Source of the DNA: Deltaproteobacteria bacterium
GTDB taxonomy: Bacteria > Myxococcota_A > Polyangia > JACPQR01
Length of the DNA stretch: 64,000 nt
Assembly (NCBI GenBank): GCA_016190375.1
Contig: JACPQR010000226.1
Location: 1 to 64,000 of the forward strand
Direction: 5' to 3'
The notes below the pieces were generated by a model. That model saw only the letters and a list, made by a program, of their open reading frames with translations, had not been told where the DNA came from and made no database searches. This document shows, in pieces, positions 33,021 through 41,751 of this stretch (its first letter is position 1; each line of letters starts with the position of its first letter). A program made the position numbers and the translations under genes.

Positions 33021-34265
33021 ATGCCGACGCTCTCCGAGACCGACCCTCAGATCGCGGACCTCATCGAGCAGGAGGAGGCGCGACAGGCGGAGAAGATCCG
33101 CCTCATTGCCTCCGAGAACTACGTCTCCCACGCCGTCCGGGAGGCGACGGGCTCGGTCCTGACGAACAAGTACTCGGAGGGCTACCCGCGCAAGCGCTAC
33201 TACGAGGGCCAGCAGATCATCGACCAGGTCGAGGAGCTGGCGATCGCGCGCGCGAAGGCGCTCTTCGGCGCGGACCACGCGAACGTCCAGCCGTACTCCG
33301 GATCCCCCGCCAACCTCGCCGTGTACCTGGCCTTCGCGAAGCCCGGCGAGCCCATCATGGGCATGGGGCTGCCCCACGGCGGTCACCTCACCCACGGGCA
33401 CGGCGTGTCGATCACGGGGACGTTCTGGAAGTCGGTCCAGTACAGCGTGCGGCGGGACACCCACCTCATCGACTACGACGAGGTCCGCTCGCTCGCCCGC
33501 GAGCATCGGCCCAGGATCATCTGGGCTGGCGCCACGGCTTATCCGCGGATCATCGACTTCGCGGCCTTCGCCGAGATCGCGCGCGAGGTCGGGGCCGTGT
33601 TCTGCGCGGACATCGCGCACATCGCGGGGCTCATCGCGGGCGGAGCGCACCCCTCCCCGATCCCGCACGCGGACGTCGTCACGACGACCACCCACAAGAC
33701 GCTGCGCGGTCCGCGCGGCGGGATGATCCTCTGCCGCGAGGCGCACGCCAAGGCGATCGATCGCGCGGTCTTCCCGGGGCTGCAGGGCGGACCTCACGAC
33801 CACACGACGGCGGCCATCGCGGTCGCCCTCGCGGAGGCCGCACGCCCCGAGTTCAAGGTCTACGCGCAGCAGATCGTGAAGAACGCCCGAGCGCTCGCCG
33901 AGGCGCTCGTCGCCAAGGGCTACCGGCTGGTCTCGGGCGGCACGGACAATCACCTCTTGCTCGTCGACCTCACGCAGCAGGGAGTGCCGGGCCGCGCCGC
34001 CTCGCAGGCCCTCGACCGCGCTGGGATCGTCTGCAACTGCAACTCGGTGCCGTACGACCCGCGCAAGCCGTTCGATCCGTCGGGCATCCGCCTCGGGACG
34101 CCCGCCGTCACGTCTCGCGGCCTGACCGAGCCCCACATGGCGAAGATCGCCGACTGGATCGACCGCGTCATCCGCGCCCCGGCAGATGCGGAGGTGGGAT
34201 CTCGCGTACTGTCCGAGGTTCGGGAGCTCACGCGGAGCTTCCCGGCGCCGGGGCTGCCGTCATGA
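33021..34265 (+). CDS. glyA: Serine hydroxymethyltransferase
   Basis: The 414-residue PLP enzyme interconverts serine and glycine with tetrahydrofolate. Hallmarks are L-I-A-S-E-N-Y (28-34), Y-S-E-G-Y-P-R-K-R-Y-Y, H-G-G-H-L-T-H-G, and the PLP-Lys site T-T-T-T-H-K-T-L-R-G-P-R-G-G. The end of the gene overlaps the ATG of the methyltransferase gene (ATGA). The pair is functionally sensible because SHMT generates the one-carbon folate pool. Confidence 0.97.
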   Translation: MPTLSETDPQIADLIEQEEARQAEKIRLIASENYVSHAVREATGSVLTNKYSEGYPRKRYYEGQQIIDQVEELAIARAKALFGADHANVQPYSGSPANLAVYLAFAKPGEPIMGMGLPHGGHLTHGHGVSITGTFWKSVQYSVRRDTHLIDYDEVRSLAREHRPRIIWAGATAYPRIIDFAAFAEIAREVGAVFCADIAHIAGLIAGGAHPSPIPHADVVTTTTHKTLRGPRGGMILCREAHAKAIDRAVFPGLQGGPHDHTTAAIAVALAEAARPEFKVYAQQIVKNARALAEALVAKGYRLVSGGTDNHLLLVDLTQQGVPGRAASQALDRAGIVCNCNSVPYDPRKPFDPSGIRLGTPAVTSRGLTEPHMAKIADWIDRVIRAPADAEVGSRVLSEVRELTRSFPAPGLPS

Positions 34266-35353
34266 CGACCGCGCTCCTGCCCACGACGATGGTCGGCTCG
34301 TACCCGCGTCCCGCCTGGTTCGAGGACCAGCTCGAGGGGAAGGACGTCCTCGAGGTCTTCAAGGTCGTCCACCGCGCCGAGGCCTTCGAGGACGCGGTGC
34401 GCGTCGTCATCGCCGATCAGGAGGACGCGGGGCTGGACATCCTGACCGACGGCCAGATGTGGTTCGACGACTACCAGATGGGGATCGGCTCGTTCCTCTG
34501 GTACTGGCTCGAGCGGACCGGGGGTTTTTCGCCCGAGAAGCTGCCGCACCCCGCAAGGAGCCGCGCCAAGGGCCGGGACGTCTGGGCCCTCGACGAGGCG
34601 GGTGGCGTGGCCCTCGTCGGTCCGGTGACTCGCGGGCCGATCCGGCTCGCCGCCCTCTACGACCTCGCGCAGCGCCACACGAGCCGCCCGATCAAGGCCT
34701 GCGTGGGCGCGGGGCCGGTGCAGCTCTCGACGCTCGCCCACTTCGTCGGCGGGCCAATCAAGGATCGGTACGAGCTGTCCTTCGCGCTCGCCGAGGTCTT
34801 CGCCGCCGAGGTCGCGGACCTCGTCAGGGCAGGCTGCCGCTACGTCCAGCTCGAGGACCTCGGCGCGTGGATCCCGACGCTCTCGGGCGACCGCGACTTC
34901 GAGTGGGTCCGCAAGGTCGTGGATCGCGTGCTTGCCGGCGTCGACGCCGAACGCTCGTGGCACTTCTGCCTGGGAAACGCCTGGGGCAACCGCCTGCAGG
35001 GGATGACCGCGGCCGGCTACGAGGGAGTCCTGCCCCGCTACTACGAGGCGGACGTGGACCAGTTCGTCCTGGACTTCGCCTGCCGCGGAATGCGCGACGC
35101 CGCGCTCCTCGCCGACCTGCCGCGGGACAAGAAGGTCGCGGTCGGGGTGATCGACGTCCGCTCGCTCGAGATCGAGCCGCCCGAGCAGGTCGCCGAGCGA
35201 GTCCGGCAGGTGCTCCGGTACATCTCGCCCGAGCGCGTCACGCTGACGACCGACTGCGGAATGAAGCAGCTCCCGCGGCCCTGCGCCGTCGGGAAGCTGC
35301 GGTCCCTGGTGGCTGGCGCGGCAATCGTCCGGCGCGAGCTTACGGGAGTCTGA
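34262..35353 (+). CDS. Cobalamin-independent methionine synthase-like (MetE C-terminal domain) protein
   Basis: The 363-residue protein corresponds to the catalytic C-terminal half of MetE only. It shows M-V-G-S-Y-P-R-P near the start, D-I-L-T-D-G, and the zinc-ligand-like H-F-C-L-G-N and T-T-D-C-G-M-K-Q-L-P-R blocks. The aromatic loop W-F-D-D-Y-Q-M-G is conserved among short MetE-like proteins. Such core enzymes (for example MesD-type) methylate homocysteine, sometimes with other methyl donors. Coupling to glyA supports a one-carbon role. The exact donor cannot be read from sequence. Confidence 0.8.
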   Translation: MTTALLPTTMVGSYPRPAWFEDQLEGKDVLEVFKVVHRAEAFEDAVRVVIADQEDAGLDILTDGQMWFDDYQMGIGSFLWYWLERTGGFSPEKLPHPARSRAKGRDVWALDEAGGVALVGPVTRGPIRLAALYDLAQRHTSRPIKACVGAGPVQLSTLAHFVGGPIKDRYELSFALAEVFAAEVADLVRAGCRYVQLEDLGAWIPTLSGDRDFEWVRKVVDRVLAGVDAERSWHFCLGNAWGNRLQGMTAAGYEGVLPRYYEADVDQFVLDFACRGMRDAALLADLPRDKKVAVGVIDVRSLEIEPPEQVAERVRQVLRYISPERVTLTTDCGMKQLPRPCAVGKLRSLVAGAAIVRRELTGV

Positions 35354-35363
35354 TCCCCGGCTC

Positions 35364-36422
35364 ATGCGCTTCTGCGTCGCAGCGCTCCTCCTGGCCGGCT
35401 GCGGCGTGGGCATTCGCACTCCCGTGCCCGCGGGCCCGGCGAGCGACGCGCGGTTCGGCCTCCTCGCGGGCCGCGGACCGGATCCCTCGCCACGGGCGCT
35501 CTGCGACGACTGGCCCGAGGCGGTCGGCGACCGCGACTCGACGGCGCTCTCGCACGTTTCCTACCCGGAGAGCTCTCCCTCGCTCTCGTGCTTCACCCCC
35601 GTCGAGCACGGCGAGACCGTCCGGGCGGGCCCGACGCCCCCGGGCTGCGGCTACCCCGACCCGCGCGGTCTTGGGGCGATGATCTCCCTCGCTGCTCGGC
35701 TCGAGGGAGATCGACCGGGCTCGCTCCTCGCCTGCTCCCTCGGTCGAGCCGCGCGGCTTGCCGCGCTCGCCCACAACGCCAGGACGCTCCGGGCGACGAT
35801 CGCGCGCGCCCGGCGAAGCGGCGCCACGTACCCCTACGCGGCGATCGTCGTCCCGGGCTACGGAACCGCCTCCCAGGGCGAGACGACGATCGCCGACTGG
35901 CTGCCGGGCCGACGGTGCCGGCCCGGACGTCCCGGCGACATGGAGGCGCTCGGACCGATCGCGGATCGCGCGACCCGCGCCGCCGCGGCGCTGCGGGCGG
36001 GCGTGGCGCCCGTCGTGGTCGTGACCGGAGGGCCGGCGCACTCGCGCCTCGTGGAAGCGTTCGCCATGCTTCACGTCCTCTCCTGTTTCCTCCCCGTGCG
36101 ACCGGACGAGGTGATCCTCGAGCCCTGCGCCGAGCACACCCACGAGAACCTCCGGAACGCCGGCCGGTGGCTCGTCGCGATGGGCGCGAGGGCTGGATAC
36201 GTCATCACCGACGACGGCCTGCAGGACGACTACCTGCAGGACTCGACCGGCTGGGAGTGGCTGGGCGGCAGCATCGACCAGCGCTCCCTGCGGGACTGGC
36301 GCTTCATCATCGGCTCGTGGCGGCAGGCTTCGACCGGGATATCGGCGGGCTTCTGGTTCTCGCCGTACCGCTTCTGGGCCGAGCCTCGCCGCGGCCTCGG
36401 CTCCGTCACGTGCCTGCGGTGA
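35364..36422 (+). CDS. Lipoprotein with DUF218/YdcF-like domain
   Basis: MRFCVAALLLAGC is a short lipoprotein signal peptide with Cys13. After a ~120-residue Cys-containing region, a DUF218 fold begins: Y-A-A-I-V-V-P-G-Y-G, G-V-A-P-V-V-V-V-T-G-G and E-H-T-H-E-N-L-R-N-A. The family includes ElyC/SanA envelope proteins. An extracytoplasmic role linked to envelope polysaccharide is an inference. It starts 10 bases after the methyltransferase gene and may share its transcript. Confidence 0.8.
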   Translation: MRFCVAALLLAGCGVGIRTPVPAGPASDARFGLLAGRGPDPSPRALCDDWPEAVGDRDSTALSHVSYPESSPSLSCFTPVEHGETVRAGPTPPGCGYPDPRGLGAMISLAARLEGDRPGSLLACSLGRAARLAALAHNARTLRATIARARRSGATYPYAAIVVPGYGTASQGETTIADWLPGRRCRPGRPGDMEALGPIADRATRAAAALRAGVAPVVVVTGGPAHSRLVEAFAMLHVLSCFLPVRPDEVILEPCAEHTHENLRNAGRWLVAMGARAGYVITDDGLQDDYLQDSTGWEWLGGSIDQRSLRDWRFIIGSWRQASTGISAGFWFSPYRFWAEPRRGLGSVTCLR

Positions 36423-36894
36423 TCACGGTGCTGCCCGGGGCCGCACTGCACCTCGCGCCCGAAGGCGGGGCTCGGCGCGCAGGTGCCCGAGGCGATGGCG
36501 TGCCTCGAGGACAGCTTCGCCGCGGCCACACATGACCGCCAACTGCGCGTGCGCCGGTCGCCTCCTGGTCGGGACGCTCCAGCCCCCTGCATCGCAACCT
36601 CAGATGCAGGTACGCCGGTGTGCTGAGCTCCGCCTCGGCGTGGCGGCCGTTCGTGATCCCGCCGGCGCCCGTCCCGGCGTCGCGCCCGGCGTGCGCTTCG
36701 TCCAGCCCCTCGGACTCGCCCACGACCTCGACCACGTCGACTACATCCAGCTCTGCCGGCTCGTGCGGCGCCGGTGCGAGGTCGACGGCGTCGATGCCGA
36801 CCTCGTCGAAGTGCTCGCCGAGCCCGTCGCCGCCGACCTCCTGAGCCACGAGGGACCTCTTCCGCGGTAACCGCTGTCGTGTATCCTCGGAGCC
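36423..36894. other. Gene-poor stretch with probable coding debris
   Basis: No frame holds together over these 470 bases. A natural-looking stretch GAQVPEAMACLEDSFAAATH occurs in one frame around 36475-36535 and then stops. A Ser/Thr/Pro-rich stretch follows in another frame. The interpretation is a decayed gene fragment. No promoter or structured element was recognised. Confidence 0.4.
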
Positions 36895-37710
36895 GTGCTC
36901 CGACTCGTTTCCTGGAACATTCGCCGCACCGCCGAGGCGTGGCGGGAACTCGTGCGGGACGTCGATCTGGACATCGCGCTCCTACAGGAGGCGCTTCCTC
37001 CGCCGCCCGACGTCGCCGTCGAAACCGCGCCTTCTGGGAGCGAGTCGTGGTGCACTGCTGGCGGGCGTCGTTCGTTCTGTGCAGCGGTCGCGAAGTTCGG
37101 CACCCGAACGCGCTTCACTCCCATCACATCCCGGCCCATGACGGAGGCCGACGACCGTGACTTGGCGGTCAGCCGCCAGGGGTCAATCGCGGCGGCCGAT
37201 GTGGAGTTCGCGAACGGTGAACACGTGACGGTGGCGTCGCTGTACGCTGCATGGGAACGACCACGCGAGGGCCACTGGATCTACGCCGACGCATCCGCGC
37301 ACCGACTCGTCTCCGATCTGTCGGTGTTCGTCGGGAGCCAGCGGGACCATCGCATCATCGCGGCCGGCGACTTGAACATTCTCATGGGCCACGGGGAAAA
37401 CGGAAGCCCGTACTGGAGGGACCGCTACCTGTCGATCTTCTCCCGCATGGCCGCGATCGGCCTTCCGTTCGCCGGCCCGCAGCATCCCAACGGCATACAG
37501 GCCGACCCTTGGCCATCTGAGTTGCCGAGCGACAGCAAGAACGTACCGACCTTCCGAGTTCGCCAGTCGGAGCCCGCTACCGCAACCCGCCAGCTCGACT
37601 TCGTCTTCGCGTCGGCCGAACTCCATCACCGCCTTCGTGTTCGAGCGCTCAATTCCTGCAACTAGTGGGGGCCGAGCGACCACTGCCGCATCACGATCGA
37701 TCTCGAGTGA
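36895..37710 (+). pseudogene. Endonuclease/exonuclease/phosphatase family gene with internal amber codon
   Basis: From the GTG at 36895 the frame reads a normal EEP fold: L-V-S-W-N-I-R-R, L-L-Q-E-A and A-A-G-D-L-N-I, followed by R-Q-L-D-F-V-F-A-S. A TAG at 37663-37665 stops it after 256 residues. The same frame continues directly as W-G-P-S-D-H-C-R-I-T-I-D-L-E and stops at TGA 37708-37710. The S-D-H motif holds the catalytic His of this family, so the 256-residue product should be inactive. Point mutation, sequencing error or readthrough are the options; a single substitution explains it most simply. Confidence 0.75.
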
Positions 37711-37970
37711 GCCAGAAAAGGACGCCGCGCTACATCCCCAAGACCGTGCTGGCGTTGGTGGAGCCGGTCGGCCAGGCGACGGCAGCTCGCCGCTTCGTGC
37801 TGACCAGAGGACGCGCTGGCTCCACTCCCTTCAAGCCCACCGTCGCGACCGCGCGACGAGCACGTCGAACCGTGAAGACTGGGGGACATTGTCGTCGGCG
37901 CCGTCGTCGAGTGCCTGGCACTTCTCGGTGTCGCTCGAGCGCCGGCTCGGCATCGGCACCGGCGTCTTGA
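37707..37970 (+). CDS. Hypothetical protein, possibly degraded
   Basis: A GTG overlapping the final TGA of the EEP gene (GTGA) opens an 87-codon frame. It starts V-S-Q-K-R-T-P-R-Y-I-P-K-T-V-L-A-L-V, a start reminiscent of small HNH-type proteins. After about 50 residues the composition turns Arg-rich and unnatural, and no HNH motif is visible. It may be a truncated gene whose proper frame is lost. The translational coupling hints that it once formed a pair with the EEP gene. Confidence 0.25.
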   Translation: MSQKRTPRYIPKTVLALVEPVGQATAARRFVLTRGRAGSTPFKPTVATARRARRTVKTGGHCRRRRRRVPGTSRCRSSAGSASAPAS

Positions 37971-38210
37971 CGCCACTCGCTCGCGCCATCGCAGTACAAT
38001 ACCGGGCGATGGAGGCGTCCAGTGTGCGAGTACGGGACCGCGAGGAGCTGGCCGGCTTCGCCGCCTGGGTCGTCGAGGTCCGTGAGGGAGCAGTACGTGA
38101 CCGAGCACCGGGGCCGTGTCGTGCACCTGGACGCGACGGCGCCGGTGGCCCAATGGACGGCGCTCGAGCCGATCTTCCAGCGCGCTCTGGACACCTCTCG
38201 ATGGAGATGA
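37963..38210 (+). pseudogene. Truncated copy of the DcrB-like lipoprotein gene
   Basis: This region encodes a close relative of the C-terminal half of the lipoprotein at 48510-49004: A-I-A-V-Q-Y-R-A-M-E-A-S-S-V-R-V-R, then E-Q-Y-V-T-E-H-R-G-R-V-V-H-L-D-A-T-A-P. The signal peptide and first ~70 residues are missing. A short deletion near 38085 also shifts the frame between the two blocks. It is therefore dead. It directly precedes the intact small exported protein gene, as in the right-hand module. Confidence 0.8.
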
Positions 38211-38214
38211 GCGC

Positions 38215-38496
38215 ATGAGGACGATCATTCTCGTCTCCGCATTGTGCTTCGTTCCTGCGACTGCCCTGGCCCAGGACGCGCGCGACGAGGAGGCAGCCCT
38301 CGAGGTCGAGCCCGATCCCATCGCGCGCGCCGCCTGGGAGCCCGAGGGCGAAGCGGGCGCGGGCGCGGCGGAGCAGGACGCGGCCGGTACGGAGTGCGAC
38401 GCCTTGCCCAGGACCCACGACGCCGGCGCGAGGCTGCTCGACCCCGAGCGAGCCCTGCGAATGGTGGGCTTCGCCATCATGGACGGGGCGCGGTGA
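38215..38496 (+). CDS. Small exported protein, left copy
   Basis: The 93-residue product has a Sec signal peptide (MRTIILVSALCFVPATALAQ) with an A-L-A cleavage site. A mature acidic region D-E-E-A-A-L-E-V-E-P-D-P-I-A-R-A-A-W follows, ending M-V-G-F-A-I-M-D-G. It aligns end to end with the protein at 48230-48505. No known domain is recognised. Its stop overlaps the GTG of the FG-GAP lipoprotein gene, so the two are co-translated and probably act together in the periplasm. Confidence 0.78.
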   Translation: MRTIILVSALCFVPATALAQDARDEEAALEVEPDPIARAAWEPEGEAGAGAAEQDAAGTECDALPRTHDAGARLLDPERALRMVGFAIMDGAR

Positions 38497-40121
38497 GGCG
38501 TCTCGTACCGCTGCTCCTCGCCGCCTGCGGTGCGAGCTCCTCCTCCCCGCCCGATGCCGCGCATCCAGACGCGGCGCCGCTCGACGCCTCTGGGGCGGCA
38601 CTGGACGCGGCACCGTTCGATGCGGGGTCGGCGCCCGATGCTGCCAGCCTGGACGCCGCCCTCGACGCGGCGCCGCTCGACGCGGGATGCTGCAAGGACG
38701 ACGGCGTCTCGTGCACGCGCGAGGTCTGCGACGGCGACGACGCGTGCGCACACGTGGCCGACGACTTGCTCTGCGCGTCGGATGGCTGCCAGATCGGACG
38801 TTGCGACCCGGCCGCCGGCTGCGTGGGCGAGCCTGTCGACGACGGAATCCCGTGCGGCGAATCCGCGTTCGGCGGTCCTCCGCCAAGGTGCTACTCCGGC
38901 CTCTGCGTGCCGGGCCGAGTGGTCGCGATGCAACTTCTGGATCTCTCGATCCGGAGTCCCGTGCCGGGTCTCGCCCTGAATGTGTTCGACTGCCTCCTCC
39001 GCCTCTCGGACGTCGACGGCGACGGTATCGACGACATCGCGGCTTGCGAGCGCACGACCAGCCCCGACCTGGATGACATCGCGAGCAACCGCGGCGCGCT
39101 CCAGGCGTACTCCACCGCGACCGGCGAGCTGCTCTGGTCGAAGAGCGGCTCGAACGAAGACGCGTACTTCGCCGTCGCCATAGTCTCGCGCCCGAGGGTC
39201 GTGGGTGACCTCGACGGCGACGGGCGAGTCGACCTGGTCGCTTCGGAACGAGAGGAACCCGGAGTCGCGAGCCTCGTCGCGATCGATGGCACTGATGGCT
39301 CGGAGGTCTGGCGAGTGTCGAAGGCCACATCCGGTTTGATCCTAGACGAGGCCGCCGGTGACCGCGACGGCGACGGTACGCCCGACGTGTTCGCGATGTA
39401 CACCATCGAGTCTCCCGATTCCATCGAGCTGTTTCTGGAGATCCTCTCGGGCTCCGACGGCGCGGTCATCCAATCGCGCTCCTGGTCGAACGAGCTGACG
39501 GGACGCCTCTCCTCCGCGATCGACGACATGGACCGTGACGGCCTCGACGACCTGATCATGAGGAGCAGTGCCGTCGTCATCGTCGATGGCCAGCCCCTGG
39601 CAGAGGACGAGTGGACCGCCTCGGTGATCTCGTCTGTCTCGCTGGACGTGATCGGCACGGTCGAGCCGCCAGGTGACGGGTACTTCTGCGCGCGGGTGGG
39701 CGACCTGAACGGCGACTCCACCGACGAGCTTGCCTTCCTGGAGTCCCAGCCGGACTGGGACAATCCGGTTGCCGTTGACCTCTGGGCCATCGACCCGACC
39801 ACCGGCGAGACGGCGTGGAGCCGGAACGCCGAAGACCAATCGTGCCCGACCGCGACCTACGACTTGGACGGCGACGGTGTCCGCGACTTGATCCATCGGT
39901 CGGAGCTCGGCGCCCTCTCGGGCTCCGACGGGACCGTCCTCTTGCAGGAGCAGTTTCCCGCCGATTGGGCTGTCTGGTCCCGCGCTGTCTTGCAGGTCGG
40001 GGATCTGAACGGCGACGGTGCCGAGGATTGGGCGTGTGGCGCTGGCGCAAGTTGGCTAGACGGAAACCAGCTCGACCATGTGTTGGGGATCTGGTTCTTC
40101 GCGAGCGTTGTCGAGTACTGA
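38493..40121 (+). CDS. FG-GAP/VCBS repeat lipoprotein, left copy
   Basis: From the GTG at 38493 the 542-residue product has the signal peptide VRRLVPLLLAAC (Cys12), followed by an Ala-Pro-Asp linker (D-A-A-P-L-D-A). A Cys-rich module begins G-C-C-K-D-D-G-V-S-C-T-R-E-V-C. After it come seven FG-GAP-type blades, each with a calcium-binding D-x-D/N-G-D-G-x-x-D loop (for example D-V-D-G-D-G-I-D-D and D-L-N-G-D-G-A-E-D). Seven blades predict a closed beta-propeller. It is the paralogue of 46570-48225. The protein is probably surface-anchored and binding; the ligand is unknown. Confidence 0.85.
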   Translation: MRRLVPLLLAACGASSSSPPDAAHPDAAPLDASGAALDAAPFDAGSAPDAASLDAALDAAPLDAGCCKDDGVSCTREVCDGDDACAHVADDLLCASDGCQIGRCDPAAGCVGEPVDDGIPCGESAFGGPPPRCYSGLCVPGRVVAMQLLDLSIRSPVPGLALNVFDCLLRLSDVDGDGIDDIAACERTTSPDLDDIASNRGALQAYSTATGELLWSKSGSNEDAYFAVAIVSRPRVVGDLDGDGRVDLVASEREEPGVASLVAIDGTDGSEVWRVSKATSGLILDEAAGDRDGDGTPDVFAMYTIESPDSIELFLEILSGSDGAVIQSRSWSNELTGRLSSAIDDMDRDGLDDLIMRSSAVVIVDGQPLAEDEWTASVISSVSLDVIGTVEPPGDGYFCARVGDLNGDSTDELAFLESQPDWDNPVAVDLWAIDPTTGETAWSRNAEDQSCPTATYDLDGDGVRDLIHRSELGALSGSDGTVLLQEQFPADWAVWSRAVLQVGDLNGDGAEDWACGAGASWLDGNQLDHVLGIWFFASVVEY

Positions 40122-40166
40122 AGATGCTGACGACGAGCCGAGGGGCGTGGGTCGTTGCGACCGTCG

Positions 40167-40295
40167 CGGCGAACAGCGGGCCGGATCCAATGGCGCCCGG
40201 AGCCCGATCGAAGCCCGCGTGCATGAGCACGGCCACCGGTCCCAGGTTGGCGATCGCCCCGGCCGCGGCGTCGAGGGTCGCGAACAGATGAACCT
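40167..40295 (-). pseudogene. 129-bp fragment of the two-HTH regulator gene
   Basis: The stretch is identical to 50111-50239 apart from three substitutions. It encodes V-H-L-F-A-T-L-D-A-A-A-G-A-I-A-N-L-G-P-V, the N-terminal receiver-like part of the regulator at 49135-50347. No start codon or further homology is present on either side. It lies just after the left FG-GAP gene in the opposite direction. Confidence 0.85.
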
Positions 40296-40486
40296 CACTC
40301 TCGCGTTCCGACCTCCATCCCAACCACCTCACCGGATGGCCGAGTCCGAGAGATCACCCTCATCCCATCGCGGTCGAGCCTGAGAACCTGCCGAGCGAAG
40401 AGCGTGCGACACAACACGACGGCCTGTGTCGCAGCACAGGAGGGTTTCAGCTCCGAGAACTACGCGGCCTCGTCGCTGCCCGACGT

Positions 40487-41710
40487 TCATTCGATGGCCG
40501 CTTCCGTCGAGGAAGGCACAAACGTCACGTTCGACCGATCGATGTCGACCACGGCAAGGTGGGTCACGCAGGGCGACTCCTCGCTGCCGACGGGGACAGC
40601 GAAGGCGCTTGCATCCCGAGCCCAGACTGGCTCGTTCCATAGCGTCGAGACCGTTGAGCCGGGCGCGCTCGAGATTACCAACCGTAGTGAACGGAGGTCA
40701 TCAAGGCGGACGAGCGATACGCCTTTGTCGGACAGGCCGGCAGCCCAGGTGCCGTCAGGAGACAGCGAGGCAGACCGAAGCTCGAGTGCGATGACCTCCC
40801 TGCCGGTCTCGGTGTCGAAGACCCTGGTCTTACCCTGGATTTCAACCGAGGCGCGGCCGGCAGCCGCGGCCAGCGAGACCGCTGGCGAGCTTGCCTCTGG
40901 AATCAGGATCGTGGGAGGACGCGTGCGAGGTCCAGCCATCACTCGAATGCGCCCGCCAAGGATCCCCTGCACGACCATGAGCGTGTCCGTTGCCCGAGCG
41001 TATCGGCAGGAGTCCGCGCTCCTGATGCTTGGCCATCCATTCGCGCTCAGATGCTCAGCGGACGACTGTCCCGCCCGAACACGCGAGGGGAACGGGGGCG
41101 ACCGCCACCGAGCCAGCAGACGAAGCCGGCGTGCCGAGGCGAGCCCCACGACGTCGTCGTCCTCGAGCCCTGGCGACAGCGTCCCTCTCAAGCGCGCGTC
41201 GGCGAATTCCACTGCCAAGTTGTCGGATTCCCTGACACTCCAACCTCGGCCGGAGAGAGCGAACACCCACCTCCCACCGTGACTTCGCGTTGGTCTGCCG
41301 AGTGGTTGCCATCCCAACCCGATGGCCGTGATTGACCTCGAGCTGGATCCAAGATCGACTGTCTGAGGGCTTCGACCACCCAGGAGCAGCTGGCGAGAAC
41401 CAAGCCGATCGGCCAGCCGGAATCCATCGGCCGGAAGGAAATCTGCCTTCCGCGAACCGTGGCAGGTCACTGTCCAAGCGTCGGCTGACGCTCGCCTGAC
41501 CTGAACTTCGAGCCCCGACCAATCGAACCTGTCCTCACGCCGGGGAGCCTCTCGGCGCACGACTAAGTTGAACTCATCTTGCGATATTTCTGGATCGGCA
41601 AGAATGGGGACGTGACGCCGACCCGTTGCCGAGGTGACGATCACGCAACACCGTTTCGCACCTTGAGACAACTCGATGCTAGCAGCACCGGCGTCGACCG
41701 CAGCCATCAT
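40487..41710 (-). CDS. Hypothetical protein encoded downstream of the RHS gene
   Basis: From the ATG at 41710 the protein has 407 residues; a TTG at 41854 would overlap the RHS end. It has no clear signal peptide or membrane segment. Its C-terminal third has propeller-like phrases (S-L-S-P-D-G-T-W-A-A-G-L-S and V-S-L-V-R-L-D-D-L-R-S-L-R-L). No family is recognised. Position immediately after the RHS C-terminal tip, on the same strand, is where an immunity protein or cognate factor is usually encoded. That role is only a positional inference, and its size is large for an immunity protein. Confidence 0.6.
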   Translation of the reverse strand: MMAAVDAGAASIELSQGAKRCCVIVTSATGRRHVPILADPEISQDEFNLVVRREAPRREDRFDWSGLEVQVRRASADAWTVTCHGSRKADFLPADGFRLADRLGSRQLLLGGRSPQTVDLGSSSRSITAIGLGWQPLGRPTRSHGGRWVFALSGRGWSVRESDNLAVEFADARLRGTLSPGLEDDDVVGLASARRLRLLARWRSPPFPSRVRAGQSSAEHLSANGWPSIRSADSCRYARATDTLMVVQGILGGRIRVMAGPRTRPPTILIPEASSPAVSLAAAAGRASVEIQGKTRVFDTETGREVIALELRSASLSPDGTWAAGLSDKGVSLVRLDDLRSLRLVISSAPGSTVSTLWNEPVWARDASAFAVPVGSEESPCVTHLAVVDIDRSNVTFVPSSTEAAIE

Positions 41711-41751
41711 CACTGAAGGCCATACGGGTAACGATCTTGGCGCGCTTCTGC

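Noticed and set aside
36532..36870. 112-codon plus-strand frame after the DUF218 lipoprotein gene
   Set aside because: Composition changes midway, no ribosome site is present and no domain is recognisable; other frames look equally partial.
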